Positions 35,885-44,925 of a DNA stretch of 59,846 nucleotides are shown here, piece by piece (position 1 is the first letter of the stretch; each line of letters starts with the position of its first letter). This DNA is from Alphaproteobacteria bacterium (GTDB taxonomy: Bacteria > Pseudomonadota > Alphaproteobacteria > Rhizobiales > Rhizobiaceae). The stretch covers positions 1-59,846 of the forward strand of contig BOKV01000024.1 of assembly GCA_016861165.1 (NCBI GenBank), given 5' to 3'. The notes under the pieces are model-generated. The model was not told the DNA's origin. It saw only the letters and a list, made by a program, of their open reading frames with translations, and did not search any database. Both the position numbers and the translations under genes were made by a program.

Positions 35885-37951
35885 ATGGCGGCAAACGGAG
35901 GAAAACGGTCCGGCGGCAGGCGCACGGGGCCGAAATGCATCGCCATTGTCGGCCCCCTCGCCACCGGCAAGACCACGCTGCTCGAAGCGATCCTGGCGCG
36001 CACCGGCGCCATCCCGCGGCAGAACACCACCGCCTCCGGCAACACCGTCGGCGACTTCTCGGCCGAGGCGCGCGCCCATCAGATGAGCGTCGAGGCGTGC
36101 GTCGCCACCACCGAATTCATGGGCGAGCCGATCACCTTTATCGACTGCCCCGGCTCGGTCGAGTTCGCCCACGAGGCCGACGCCATCCTCGCCGGCTGCG
36201 ACGCCGCCATCGTCGTCGCCGAGATCGACCAGGCCAAATTCCCGGCGCTGCAGCTGGTCATGCGCCGCATCGACGATCTCGGCGTGCCGCGTGTCGTCTT
36301 CCTCAACAAGGTCGACAAGTTCACGGGCGGCATGCGCGACGCGCTCAAATCGCTGCAGCCCTATTCGGCGGCGCCGCTGATGCTGCGCCAGATTCCGATC
36401 CGCCAGGACGGCATCGTCGTCGGCGCCATCGACCTGGCGCTGGAGCGGGCCCACATCTACCGCGAGCATGCCGAGAGCGAGGTCGCCGCGATCCCCGACG
36501 AGGACAAGGCGCGCGAGATCGAGGCGCGCTTCGAGATGCTGGAAAAGCTCGCCGACCATGACGACGCGCTGATGGAGGAACTGCTGGAAGAGATCGAGCC
36601 GCCGCTCGATCAGGTCTTCGACGACCTGTCGGCCGACCTGCGCGCCGGCCTGGTGACACCGGTGCTGATCGGCTCGGCCGAGCACGGCAACGGCATCCTC
36701 AGGCTGCTGAAAACCATCCGCCACGACGCACCGGGCATCGAGGACACGCGCGCGCGGCTCGGCATCGCCGACGCGGCGACGCCGCTCGTCCATGTCATGA
36801 AGACCATCCACACCACCCATGGCGGCAAGCTGTCGGTCGGCCGCGTGCTGGCCGGCGCGGTCAAGGACGGGCTGGAGATGACGGCCGCCAACGGCGATTC
36901 AACGCGGATTTCCGGCCTCTACCGGCTGTTCGGCAAGGAGCAGAAGCCGCTGGAGACGGCCGCCGCCGGCGATACGGTCGGGCTCGGCAAGCTCGATCCG
37001 GCCGAGACCGGCCAGCTCGTCGTCGCCGACAAGAAACCGGCCGCGCCGACGTTCGCCCGCGAGCGGCCGTTCCCGGTCTATGCGATGGCGCTCAGGCCGC
37101 AGCATCGCAAGGACGACGTCCGGCTGTCGACGGCGCTCAAGCGGCTGGCGGAAGAGGATGTCGGGCTCGATGTCATCCACGAGCCCGAATCGGGCGAGAT
37201 CATCGTCAAGGGGCAGGGCGAGATGCACCTGCGGGTGACGATGGAGCGGCTCGAAGGCAAGTATCAGATCGCCGTCGACAAGCACCCGCCGTCGATCCCC
37301 TATCGCGAGACGATCCGCAAGGGCGCGACACAGCGCGGCCGCCACAAGAAGCAGTCGGGCGGGCACGGCCAGTTCGGCGACGTCGTCCTCGACATCAAGC
37401 CGCTGGCGCGCGGCGAGGGCTTCGCCTTCACCGACACCATCACCGGCGGTGTCGTGCCCAAGCAGTACATCCCGTCGGTGGAGACCGGCGTGCGCGACTA
37501 CATGAAGCGCGGGCCGCTCGGCTTTCCGGTCGTCGATATCGCCGTCAACCTCGCCGACGGCTCCTATCACAGCGTCGACTCATCCGACATGGCGTTCCAG
37601 CTCGCCGCCAAGCTGGCGATGCGCGAGGCGATGCCCAACTGCAGTCCGGTGCTGCTCGAACCGGTGATGAAGGTGGCGATCCACACGCCGAACGACGCCA
37701 CGGCCAAGATCACGGCGCTGATCCCGCAGCGGCGCGGTCGCATCCTCGGCTATGATTCGCGTCCGGGCTGGCCCGGCTGGGATCGCGTCGAGGCGCTGAT
37801 TCCGCAGGCCGAGATCGGCGATCTGATCATCGAACTGCGCTCGGTGACGGCGGGAGCGGCCGGCTATTCGGCCGAGTTCGACCACATGGCCGAACTGACC
37901 GGGCGCGGCGCCGACGAGGTGGTGGCCAAGGCGCGCGGCGAGGCCGCCTGA
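35885..37951 (+). CDS. Elongation factor G-like GTPase (EF-G2 type)
   Basis: 688 aa from ATG 35885 (MAANGGKRSGG), preceded by AAGAGGAGGAGC; the frame is open from 35741. All EF-G domains are present. G1 is GPLATGKT and G4 NKVD. Domain IV is present (RHKKQSGGHGQFGDV, YIPSVETGVRDYM) and C-terminal domain V ends at a PGWDRVEALIPQAEI block. Switch II reads DCPGSVEF (residues 87-94) where translational EF-G has DTPGHVDF, so the His that positions the catalytic water is Ser91. It is therefore a paralogue, not the housekeeping fusA; slow or altered GTP hydrolysis is expected. It may act in ribosome rescue, recycling or stress. Confidence 0.88.
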   Translation: MAANGGKRSGGRRTGPKCIAIVGPLATGKTTLLEAILARTGAIPRQNTTASGNTVGDFSAEARAHQMSVEACVATTEFMGEPITFIDCPGSVEFAHEADAILAGCDAAIVVAEIDQAKFPALQLVMRRIDDLGVPRVVFLNKVDKFTGGMRDALKSLQPYSAAPLMLRQIPIRQDGIVVGAIDLALERAHIYREHAESEVAAIPDEDKAREIEARFEMLEKLADHDDALMEELLEEIEPPLDQVFDDLSADLRAGLVTPVLIGSAEHGNGILRLLKTIRHDAPGIEDTRARLGIADAATPLVHVMKTIHTTHGGKLSVGRVLAGAVKDGLEMTAANGDSTRISGLYRLFGKEQKPLETAAAGDTVGLGKLDPAETGQLVVADKKPAAPTFARERPFPVYAMALRPQHRKDDVRLSTALKRLAEEDVGLDVIHEPESGEIIVKGQGEMHLRVTMERLEGKYQIAVDKHPPSIPYRETIRKGATQRGRHKKQSGGHGQFGDVVLDIKPLARGEGFAFTDTITGGVVPKQYIPSVETGVRDYMKRGPLGFPVVDIAVNLADGSYHSVDSSDMAFQLAAKLAMREAMPNCSPVLLEPVMKVAIHTPNDATAKITALIPQRRGRILGYDSRPGWPGWDRVEALIPQAEIGDLIIELRSVTAGAAGYSAEFDHMAELTGRGADEVVAKARGEAA

Positions 37952-38150
37952 GACCTGGCGCGGAGAAACAGGCGAAGCCTGCCGGCATCGCGGCGCGCCG
38001 GTGCGTCCAATCGGCCACACCGGCAAAAAAACGCCGCGGCGACCGGCGCGTGGTGGTGGGTTGGCGGGGCGGCCGGCCGCAATCCGATTGCATGCGCAAC
38101 GGCTTCACCGTACAAGTCCGTTAGGTCGGGCAGGCGTCACAAACAGCATC

Positions 38151-39074
38151 ATGGTCGGGTTCTCCGCTTCACTGACGAAGTTCGCGCCGGCGGCACTGGC
38201 CATTGCCGGCGTGCTGATTGCCGGCCGGCCGGCAGCGGCGGCCGATCCCGATTTCGACCCCAAGCTGATCGACCCGACACCGATCGCCCAGCAGATGCCG
38301 GCCGTCGACGGCATCAACTTCAAGGCGAGCCTGGTCAGCGGTGTGGTCGGCGGTTACGCCAACCACATGCTCGTCACCTCGGTGGCGACGCCCATGCCCT
38401 ATCTCAACCAGTTCGGTGCCCAGCTTGACCTCGGCATCGGCAATTACCGCTCCGACTACACCAGCGCCGCCGCCGGCCTGCACCTGTTCTGGCGCGATCC
38501 GGCCGTCGGCCTGATCGGCATCTACGGCGACTGGGGCTACGTCAATCCTGAGCATGCCGGTCGCGTCGGCATCGAGGCGGCGCTCTACAGCGGGCAGTGG
38601 TCGCTCGACGCGCTGGCGGGTGTCACCTTCGGCCAGCACGTGCTGACCCAGTTCTTCGACGAGATCGACCTGTCCTACTACTTCACCGAGGATTTCCGCG
38701 GCTCGATCGGCCACCGTCTGACCACCCGCGGCCACGTCGCCAATGTCGGCTTCGAATACGCGCTCGCCTCGATGAGCGGCTGGAGCCTGTTCGGCGAGGC
38801 CGAGGCCGGCGAGGACGATTACTACGGCGCCTGGATCGGCCTGCGCTATGCCTTCGGTGCCTCGGGCCAGAAGTCGCTGATCGAGCGCGACCGCCAGTCC
38901 GACCCGATCGTGCGCATCCCGCGCAACCTCGCCTCGGTGACGCGCTGCGGCGACATCCCCAACCCGGCCAACTACCACAAGAGCTGGAACGGCTTCAAAA
39001 CCGAGTACACCTCCAATATCTGCGGCAGCCGCCAGGACCTCGCCGACCACGGCGCGGTGGAAGGCAAGCTGTAG
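38151..39074 (+). CDS. Outer-membrane-type exported protein of unknown function
   Basis: 307 aa from ATG 38151; upstream in-frame starts lie outside a signal. The signal peptide ends PAAAA/DPDF. The mature part is rich in Gly, Tyr and alternating hydrophobics (AQLDLGIGNYRSDYTSAAAGLHLFWRD, GFEYALASMSGWSLFGEAEAG, AWIGLRYAFG), consistent with a beta-barrel. The C-terminal 60 residues contain three Cys and a CGDIPNPANYHKSWNGFKTEY block. No family is recognised. A strong terminator follows at 39111. Confidence 0.7.
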   Translation: MVGFSASLTKFAPAALAIAGVLIAGRPAAAADPDFDPKLIDPTPIAQQMPAVDGINFKASLVSGVVGGYANHMLVTSVATPMPYLNQFGAQLDLGIGNYRSDYTSAAAGLHLFWRDPAVGLIGIYGDWGYVNPEHAGRVGIEAALYSGQWSLDALAGVTFGQHVLTQFFDEIDLSYYFTEDFRGSIGHRLTTRGHVANVGFEYALASMSGWSLFGEAEAGEDDYYGAWIGLRYAFGASGQKSLIERDRQSDPIVRIPRNLASVTRCGDIPNPANYHKSWNGFKTEYTSNICGSRQDLADHGAVEGKL

Positions 39075-39110
39075 CCCGCGGTCGCGCCGGGCCTCGCGTT
39101 GCTGCGGCGC

Positions 39111-39142
39111 AAAAAAGAGCCGGGCGGGGAGCCCGGCTTTTC
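39111..39142 (+). terminator. Rho-independent terminator after the exported-protein gene
   Basis: A perfect stem AGCCGGGC (39118-39125) / GCCCGGCT (39131-39138) with loop GGGGA is flanked by AAAAAAG on the left and TTTTC on the right. It lies 36 bp after the stop at 39074. Confidence 0.9.
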
Positions 39143-39649
39143 AGTTGGAAGGTACGATAAACAAACCTTCAAGAGGGGAACAGTTGACTGTGCCGATCGC
39201 CGGGAGGAGAAGTTGCGACCGAGCAAACTCAACCGCTGCGTATATGGGATGCAGGCCTTTATGCTGGCAATGCACAGTTTGACATCACAGTTATGCAAAA
39301 AAGGCAGCCGCTGGGGAACCGGCCAGCCTGTCCAGCCGAAATTTGAGGCAAGGGGCTGTAATGACAAGCAATTTGTCATGGACGGTCAACCTGGCCATCG
39401 TCCTCTGCCTGTGTGCCATGCAGCAAAAATGTGAATTCCGTGACAGAAATGTCACAGAATTTTCGCACAAGCGAAGCCTGAATCGGTTGCGGCGGGACCC
39501 AAAAACGGTGTTGTAGCGAATCAGTGCCACGAAACGGCCCGCGCAGCCGGTAGGGCGTAGCGTTGCGGCGGGCGATCCTCTTCGGACCGGCGGCCGCGGC
39601 GCCGGGGTGCGGCGCGGGCAAAACCGCGGACTTGGCGAGACAGGGCGGC
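39143..39649. other. 507-bp intergenic region upstream of corA
   Basis: AT-richer than its neighbours. It holds the dyad at 39435-39460. A TTGACA at 39279 could be a -35 box, but no matching -10 was found. No gene, riboswitch fold or tRNA could be supported. The open frames crossing it start inside the terminator or have no ribosome-binding site. Confidence 0.45.
39435..39460. promoter_or_regulatory. Inverted repeat, possible operator upstream of corA
   Basis: Arms ATTCCGTGACA and TGTCACAGAAT with a 4-nt spacer match at 10 of 11 positions. It lies about 190 bp upstream of the corA ATG in an AT-rich spacer, in a place suited to regulator binding. The cognate regulator is unknown. It may equally be a leftover repeat. 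Confidence 0.45.
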
Positions 39650-40609
39650 ATGCTGAACGGCTATTCGATCCTCAACCAGCGCCTTTGTGCCGGGCCGCTC
39701 ACGGAAGCGACCGCCTGGGTCGACCTGCTGACGCCGAGCAAGGAGGAGGAGAAGCAGGTCGAGGCGCTGTGCGGCATCGAGATTCCGACCATCGAGGAGA
39801 TGCGGGAGATCGAAATCTCCAGCCGGCTCTACAACGAGGACGGCGCCACCTTCATGACCGCATGGGTGCTGAGCCAGAGCGACAAGGACGAGCCGCTGGT
39901 CTCGCCGATCACCTTCATCCTGGCGGGAACGCGGCTGATCACGCTGCGCTATCACGAGCCGCGCTTCTTCGCGACGTTCGCGGCGCGGGCGCAGAAATCG
40001 CCGATCGCCGGCAGTTCGGCCGATGCCGTGCTGGTCGGCCTCCTGGAGGCGAGCATCGACCGCATCGCCGACATCATCGAAAAGGCGGCGCACGACATCG
40101 ACGCGCTGTCGCGCGAAATCTTCGGCCAGCCGGCGTCGCGGCGGGCGGTCGGTTTCGACTACCGCGACAAGCTGGTGCGGCTCGGCCAGAAGGGCGACCT
40201 CCTCTCCGACATACGCGAGAGCATCACCTCGCTCGACCGGCTGTTCGGCTATCTGGGCCTGGCCGCCGGCGAGCGGCGCGTCGACAAGGAGCTCAAGGCG
40301 CGCGTCAAGACGCTGTCGCGCGACGCGCGTTCGCTGATCGATCATCTCGCCTTCGTCTCGCAGAAGGTGACCTTCCTGCTCGACGCCACGCTGGGGCTGA
40401 TCAACATCGAGCAGAACCAGATCATCAAGATCTTCTCGGTCGCGGCGGTGGTGTTCCTGCCGCCGACGTTGATCGCCTCGATCTACGGCATGAATTTCCA
40501 GTTCATGCCGGAACTGGACGAGCCGTGGGCCTATCCCGCGGCGCTCGGCGCCATGGTGCTGTCGGCGGTGCTGCCCTACCTGTTCTTCAAGCACAAGGGC
40601 TGGCTGTAA
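39650..40609 (+). CDS. corA: CorA-like magnesium/cobalt transporter
   Basis: 319 aa from ATG 39650 (MLNGYSILNQ); the frame is open from 39563. The N-terminal cytosolic domain (EIEISSRLYNEDGATFMTAWVL) and the long helix (DRIADIIEKAAHDIDALSREIFG) are typical of CorA. Two C-terminal membrane helices flank the pore signature YGMNFQFMPELDEPWAYP (GMN motif), and the protein ends with the basic FKHKGWL. It forms a pentameric inner-membrane channel for magnesium. It is upstream of the DUF2189 gene, 231 bp away. Confidence 0.93.
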   Translation: MLNGYSILNQRLCAGPLTEATAWVDLLTPSKEEEKQVEALCGIEIPTIEEMREIEISSRLYNEDGATFMTAWVLSQSDKDEPLVSPITFILAGTRLITLRYHEPRFFATFAARAQKSPIAGSSADAVLVGLLEASIDRIADIIEKAAHDIDALSREIFGQPASRRAVGFDYRDKLVRLGQKGDLLSDIRESITSLDRLFGYLGLAAGERRVDKELKARVKTLSRDARSLIDHLAFVSQKVTFLLDATLGLINIEQNQIIKIFSVAAVVFLPPTLIASIYGMNFQFMPELDEPWAYPAALGAMVLSAVLPYLFFKHKGWL

Positions 40610-40840
40610 CGCCGATCCTGATGGCGGAATCGGGATGCCGCTCGGCAGGCAACGCGGCCCGATCGGCCGGCGCGGCCGCGATCAAATGGCCGCGACCGCA
40701 TGCTCTCGCGCATTGTCGGCCGGGCGGGCCGGGACTATCTTTTCCCCAAGGCTGCGGCTGTTTGCGTGGCGGGCGGCGCGGTTGGGCTTCACGCCACCGG
40801 TGGCCGCGACCTCGAACGCCAGTGCAAGGGAGCGAGGACC

Positions 40841-41707
40841 ATGGCCATCGACAACCATATCAGGAATCCCGTCGAGTGGGGCGCGCAACGGTTCATCGAA
40901 ACGACCCATGCCGTCGGCCGGGCGGCCCATTCGCTTCGACTTCCGCGAGAATCGGCCGAACTGCCGGCGGTGCGCAGGATAGGACTTGAGGACATCCGCA
41001 TTGCCATCGCCCGCGGCATCGACGACCTCGGCGCCTATCGGACCGATGCGATATCGATCGTGCTCATCTATCCGCTCGCCGGCATCGTCCTGGTCGTCGC
41101 TGCGGCCACGCAAAACCTGCTGCCGCTGGTCTTCCCGCTCGCCTCCGGCTTTGCACTGATCGGCCCGATTGCCGGGATCGGGCTCTACGCGCTGAGCCGG
41201 CGGCGCGAGCTCGAGGCGGCCGGCGCCAAGGATGTCAGGGCGTCGCCCGCCTATGGTTCGATCGCCATCGTCGGACTGCTGCTGATTGCGATCTTCATCG
41301 CCTGGCTGGCGATCGCCTACTGGATCTATCTGGCGACGCTCGGACCGGAGCCGCCCCAATCGACCGTCGCCTTCATCCGCGACGTGCTGACGACAGGGGC
41401 GGGCCGAACAATGATCGTGGTCGGTGTCGGTGTCGGGTTCCTGTTTGCAGTCGCCGCGCTGGCGATCGGCGTCGTTTCCTTCCCGCTGATGCTCGATCGG
41501 CCGGTCGGGCCGCTCACCGCGGTGCTGACGTCGGTGCGTGCGGTGGCGAAGAACCCAGGCGCGATGGCCGTATGGGGCGCGATCGTCGCCGCCGGCCTGG
41601 TCATCGGCTCGGCGCCGGCGCTGATCGGGCTGGTGATCGTGATCCCGCTGCTCGGCCACGCCACCTGGCACCTCTATCGCAGGCTCATTCCACGTCAGCC
41701 AGCCTGA
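40841..41707 (+). CDS. DUF2189 membrane protein
   Basis: 288 aa from ATG 40841 (AGCGAGGACC upstream). An N-terminal cytosolic segment (EDIRIAIARGIDDLGAYRTDAI) is followed by six membrane helices. The DUF2189 pattern includes LIYPLAGIVLV, PLVFPLASGFALIGPIAGIGLYALSRRRE and a late SFPLMLDRPVGPLTAVLTSVRAVAKNP. It is an integral inner-membrane protein of unknown role. The neighbour upstream is corA; the downstream vtlR gene is convergent. Confidence 0.85.
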   Translation: MAIDNHIRNPVEWGAQRFIETTHAVGRAAHSLRLPRESAELPAVRRIGLEDIRIAIARGIDDLGAYRTDAISIVLIYPLAGIVLVVAAATQNLLPLVFPLASGFALIGPIAGIGLYALSRRRELEAAGAKDVRASPAYGSIAIVGLLLIAIFIAWLAIAYWIYLATLGPEPPQSTVAFIRDVLTTGAGRTMIVVGVGVGFLFAVAALAIGVVSFPLMLDRPVGPLTAVLTSVRAVAKNPGAMAVWGAIVAAGLVIGSAPALIGLVIVIPLLGHATWHLYRRLIPRQPA

Positions 41708-41723
41708 TCCGGACGCGCCGGGC

Positions 41724-42614
41724 TCAGTACTGCCACAGCCGGGCCTTGGAGATGAGGAAATCGCGGAAGGCACGCAGCCTGGCCGAGACGCGCATCGCCT
41801 CGGGATAGACGAAATAGGTGTCGAAGGTCGGCACCTCGGCGTGCTGGATGAGCTGGACGAGAGCGTGCCTGTCCTCGACCACGTAGTCGGGCAGCACGGC
41901 GATGCCGACGCCGGCCTCCACTGCCTTGCGCATCGCCATGATGTTGTTGACGCAGAAGACGGGAGTGCGCGACTGGTTGGCAGGCCGGCCGGCGCGCTCC
42001 AGCCAGTTCATGTCATTCAGATAGGCCGGCGCGTTCTCGCCGAAGGTGACGATGCGGTGGTTGTCGAGGTCCTCGATGCCCTTGGGCTGGCCGAAGCGCT
42101 TGATGTAGGCGGGCGAGGCATAGATGTGGAAATGCACCGTGAACAGCCGGCGCTGGATGAGGTCGCCCTGCTGCGGCTGGCGGAAACGGATGGCGCAGTC
42201 GGCCTGGCGGGTGGCGAGGTCGAGCTCCTCGTTCTCAAGGATGAGTTCGAGCTGTACGGCGGGATAGAGCTCGAAGAACTCGTGCAGGCGCGTGGTCAGC
42301 CAGGCGCTGCCGAGGCCGACCGTCGTCGTGACCCGCAGCTTGCCCTCCGGCCGCTCGGTCGAGTCGGTGAGCTGGGCCTTGACCGCGTCGAGCTTGATCA
42401 GCACCTCGTGGGCGGTGCGGTAGAGCGTCTCGCCCTGTTCGGTCATCACCAGACCGCGCGCATGGCGGTGGAACAGCGGCACGCCGAGATCGTGCTCGAG
42501 CGAACTGATCTGGCGCGAGATCGCCGACTGGCTGAGGTTGAGGGTGTTGGCGGCATGGGTGAAGCTGCCAGCCTCGGCCACCGCATGAAATATACGCAGT
42601 TTGTCCCAGTCCAT
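41724..42614 (-). CDS. vtlR: LysR-family regulator, VtlR/LsrB type
   Basis: 296 aa from ATG 42614 (MDWDKLRIFHAVAEAGSFTHAANTL); an in-frame extension to 42749 is unlikely. The N-terminal helix-turn-helix (LNLSQSAISRQISSLEHDLGVPLFHRH) and the substrate-binding domain with Cys residues in DCAIRFRQ and FCVNNIMAMR are as in VtlR/LsrB. In Brucella VtlR activates a small-RNA and surface/virulence circuit; in Agrobacterium and Sinorhizobium LsrB controls oxidative stress and surface polysaccharide. Its position next to trxB agrees. Symbol choice between vtlR and lsrB depends on genus. Confidence 0.85.
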   Translation of the reverse strand: MDWDKLRIFHAVAEAGSFTHAANTLNLSQSAISRQISSLEHDLGVPLFHRHARGLVMTEQGETLYRTAHEVLIKLDAVKAQLTDSTERPEGKLRVTTTVGLGSAWLTTRLHEFFELYPAVQLELILENEELDLATRQADCAIRFRQPQQGDLIQRRLFTVHFHIYASPAYIKRFGQPKGIEDLDNHRIVTFGENAPAYLNDMNWLERAGRPANQSRTPVFCVNNIMAMRKAVEAGVGIAVLPDYVVEDRHALVQLIQHAEVPTFDTYFVYPEAMRVSARLRAFRDFLISKARLWQY

Positions 42615-42871
42615 TGCTGTTCCCCGCATTCCCGTTCTTGTATTCCGCGTTCCCGTGCGCGGAAATCCGGTCCGATGGATCCTGCCACGCGACACCGTCG
42701 CGCGCCATGCGCCCGCCACACCTTCAGCCGGAACGCGCCTCGATCGCACGGCCGGCTGTCATCGCAGTCGATCAACCTGACCTGTCCGGTGCCCCAACGC
42801 CGGCTGATCACAGTCCACCCGGTTCCGGCGCGCCGCATCCGCCTCCCGCGCGGACGCGCCGGCTGGCGCCC

Positions 42872-43837
42872 CTATTCGGCGGCCGCGCTCATCGGTACGT
42901 GGCCGGCCAGATATTTCTCGGCCTCCAGCGCCGCCATGCAGCCGAGCCCGGCTGCGGTCACCGCCTGGCGGTAGACGTCGTCGGTAATGTCGCCGGCGGC
43001 ATAGACGCCCGGCACTTCGGTCGCCGTCGAATCGGGCGCCGTCCACAGATAGCCGGAGGGCTTTTTCCTGAGCTTGCCCTCGAACAGCTCGGTCTGCGGG
43101 GCGTGGCCGATGGCGACGAAAACGCCGTCGACGGCGAGGTCGGTGGTGGCGCCGGTCTTGACGTTGCGGATGCGCGCACCGGTGACCGCCGGCGGCACGC
43201 CGTCGCTGCCGAGCACCTCTTCGAGTACCGAATCCCAGACGATTTCGACATTGGGCTTGGCGAACAGGCGCTCCTGCAGGATCTTCTCGGCGCGGAAGGC
43301 GTCGCGGCGGTGGACCACCGTCACCTTGTCGGCGAGATTGGACAGATAGAGCGCCTCCTCCACGGCCGTGTTGCCGCCGCCGATCACGGCGACCGCCTTG
43401 CCGCGATAGAAGAAGCCGTCGCAGGTGGCGCAGGCGGACACGCCGAAGCCCATGAATTTCTGCTCCGACGGCAGGCCCAGCCATTTGGCCTTGGCGCCAG
43501 TGGCGATGATCAGCGCGTCGCAGGTGTAGACCTGGCCGGAATCGCAGGTGAGCCGGAACGGCCTGACCTCGATGTCGGCGGCGACAACATGGTCGTTGAC
43601 GACATCGGCGCCGACATTCCTGGCCTGGGCCAGCATCTGCTCCATCAGCCACGGCCCCATGATCGGATCGGCGAAGCCCGGATAGTTCTCCACCTCGGTG
43701 GTGATCATCAGCTGGCCGCCCTGCTCGACGCCGGCGATGAGGATCGGCTTCAGCAGGGCGCGGGCGGCATAGATGGCCGCCGTGTAGCCGGCCGGGCCGG
43801 AACCGATGATGACAACGGGCGCGTGGATGGGCTGCAT
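42872..43837 (-). CDS. trxB: Thioredoxin reductase
   Basis: 321 aa from ATG 43837 (MQPIHAPVVIIGSGPAGYTAAIYAARA). The FAD motif GSGPAG is near the N-terminus, the redox-active Cys pair is in ACATCDGFF (CxxC) and the NADPH motif is IGGGNTA followed by VVHRRD. The FAD-binding AGDITDDVYRQAVTAAG closes the fold. It reduces thioredoxin with NADPH in the cytoplasm. In Rhizobiales it usually lies close to greA. Here 10.8 kb of glycan genes separate it from greA, and the Lrp-type regulator often found there is absent. Confidence 0.95.
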   Translation of the reverse strand: MQPIHAPVVIIGSGPAGYTAAIYAARALLKPILIAGVEQGGQLMITTEVENYPGFADPIMGPWLMEQMLAQARNVGADVVNDHVVAADIEVRPFRLTCDSGQVYTCDALIIATGAKAKWLGLPSEQKFMGFGVSACATCDGFFYRGKAVAVIGGGNTAVEEALYLSNLADKVTVVHRRDAFRAEKILQERLFAKPNVEIVWDSVLEEVLGSDGVPPAVTGARIRNVKTGATTDLAVDGVFVAIGHAPQTELFEGKLRKKPSGYLWTAPDSTATEVPGVYAAGDITDDVYRQAVTAAGLGCMAALEAEKYLAGHVPMSAAAE

Positions 43838-44106
43838 GGGTCTGGTTCCCGCCGGATTGGCAAAGTCGATCCGGAAATAACTATTTCGCGGCATCGATTT
43901 CAAGGCGACTTTCGCGCGGGCCGTCAGGTGTTGCCTTGATGCCAGTCAAGGTCCAATGCGCAACCGCAGGTGGTCAGTGGCCGCGGAAGCACAGTCGGCC
44001 GCTCGCATCGCCGGGCGGCCGCGGCCGGACTTTGTGGCCGGCGGCTTCGATGATATGGCAGGCGCCTCAAACCGGCCGACCGCCGGCGCCAACGACAAGC
44101 GGGTCG

Positions 44107-44916
44107 ATGAACCACAGTCCGGACCGACCGGCGGCGACCGCGACCGCCGTCTGCATCAAATGGGGGACGAAGTTCCCCGCCTATTACGTCAACCGGCTCT
44201 ATGCCGGGGTCAGGCGGTTCATGGACCGGCCGTTCCGCTTCGTCTGCTTCACCGAGGACGCCGCCGGCATCCGCCCCGAGGTCGAGGTCTTCCCGCTGCC
44301 GCAGGTGCCGTTCGAGGCGCGCATGGTCGAGGCGATGACGACGGGAAGGCGGCGCGGCGCCTGGCGCAAGGTGACCATGCTGAAGCCCGGCGCCGGCAAC
44401 CTCTCGGGGCCGTGCCTCGGCCTCGACCTCGACGTGGTCATCACCGGCCCGCTCGGCGAACTGTTCGACTACCGGCCCGGCAGGCTGTGCATGGGCCGCG
44501 ACTGGCTGGAGCGGCGGCGTGGCAGGGTCGGCGGCCACGGATCGGTATTCCGCTTCGATCCGGCCCGGCACGCCTATCTCTACGAGGATTTCGCCGCCGA
44601 CATCGAGGGCTCGATCGCCTGGAAGGGCGAGCAGAAATACACCTCGATGACGGCGCACCGCCACGGCGACCTCGAATATTTCCCGGATGGCTGGATCTGC
44701 TCGTTCAAACGCCAGGCGATCCCCTATTTCCCGCTCAATTTCATCGTCGAGCCGCGCCTGCCGGGCAACTGTCGGGTAATGTGCTTCCACGGCACGCCGA
44801 AGATGGAGGAGGCGCTCGTCGGCGACTGCCCCAAGCTGCAATACCGCACGCGCCCCGCCGCCTGGCTGCGCGAACTGTGGCTCGACGCCGACGAAAAAGA
44901 CTGGATGCCGGGTTAG
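44107..44916 (+). CDS. Glycosyltransferase-like protein
   Basis: 269 aa from ATG 44107 (MNHSPDRPA). The fold is GT-A-like: VCIKWGTKFPAYYVNRLYAGVRR, then FVCFTEDAAG, and the divalent-metal DxD region LGLDLDVVITGPL. Conserved downstream blocks are GHGSVFRFDP and DGWICSFKR, and CRVMCFHGTPKMEEA at the C-terminus. There is no membrane segment. It is the leftmost gene of the glycan cluster and converges with the GT8-like gene at 44926, with 9 bp between their stops. Donor and acceptor unknown. Confidence 0.75.
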   Translation: MNHSPDRPAATATAVCIKWGTKFPAYYVNRLYAGVRRFMDRPFRFVCFTEDAAGIRPEVEVFPLPQVPFEARMVEAMTTGRRRGAWRKVTMLKPGAGNLSGPCLGLDLDVVITGPLGELFDYRPGRLCMGRDWLERRRGRVGGHGSVFRFDPARHAYLYEDFAADIEGSIAWKGEQKYTSMTAHRHGDLEYFPDGWICSFKRQAIPYFPLNFIVEPRLPGNCRVMCFHGTPKMEEALVGDCPKLQYRTRPAAWLRELWLDADEKDWMPG

Positions 44917-44925
44917 GGGCGGCCC

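Noticed and set aside
35885..37951. Annotation as the main EF-G (fusA)
   Set aside because: The switch II His is missing and the gene lies outside a ribosomal operon, so it is a paralogue.
39099..39434. 111-aa plus-strand frame after the exported protein gene
   Set aside because: It starts before and runs through the rho-independent terminator at 39111-39142 and lacks a ribosome-binding site.
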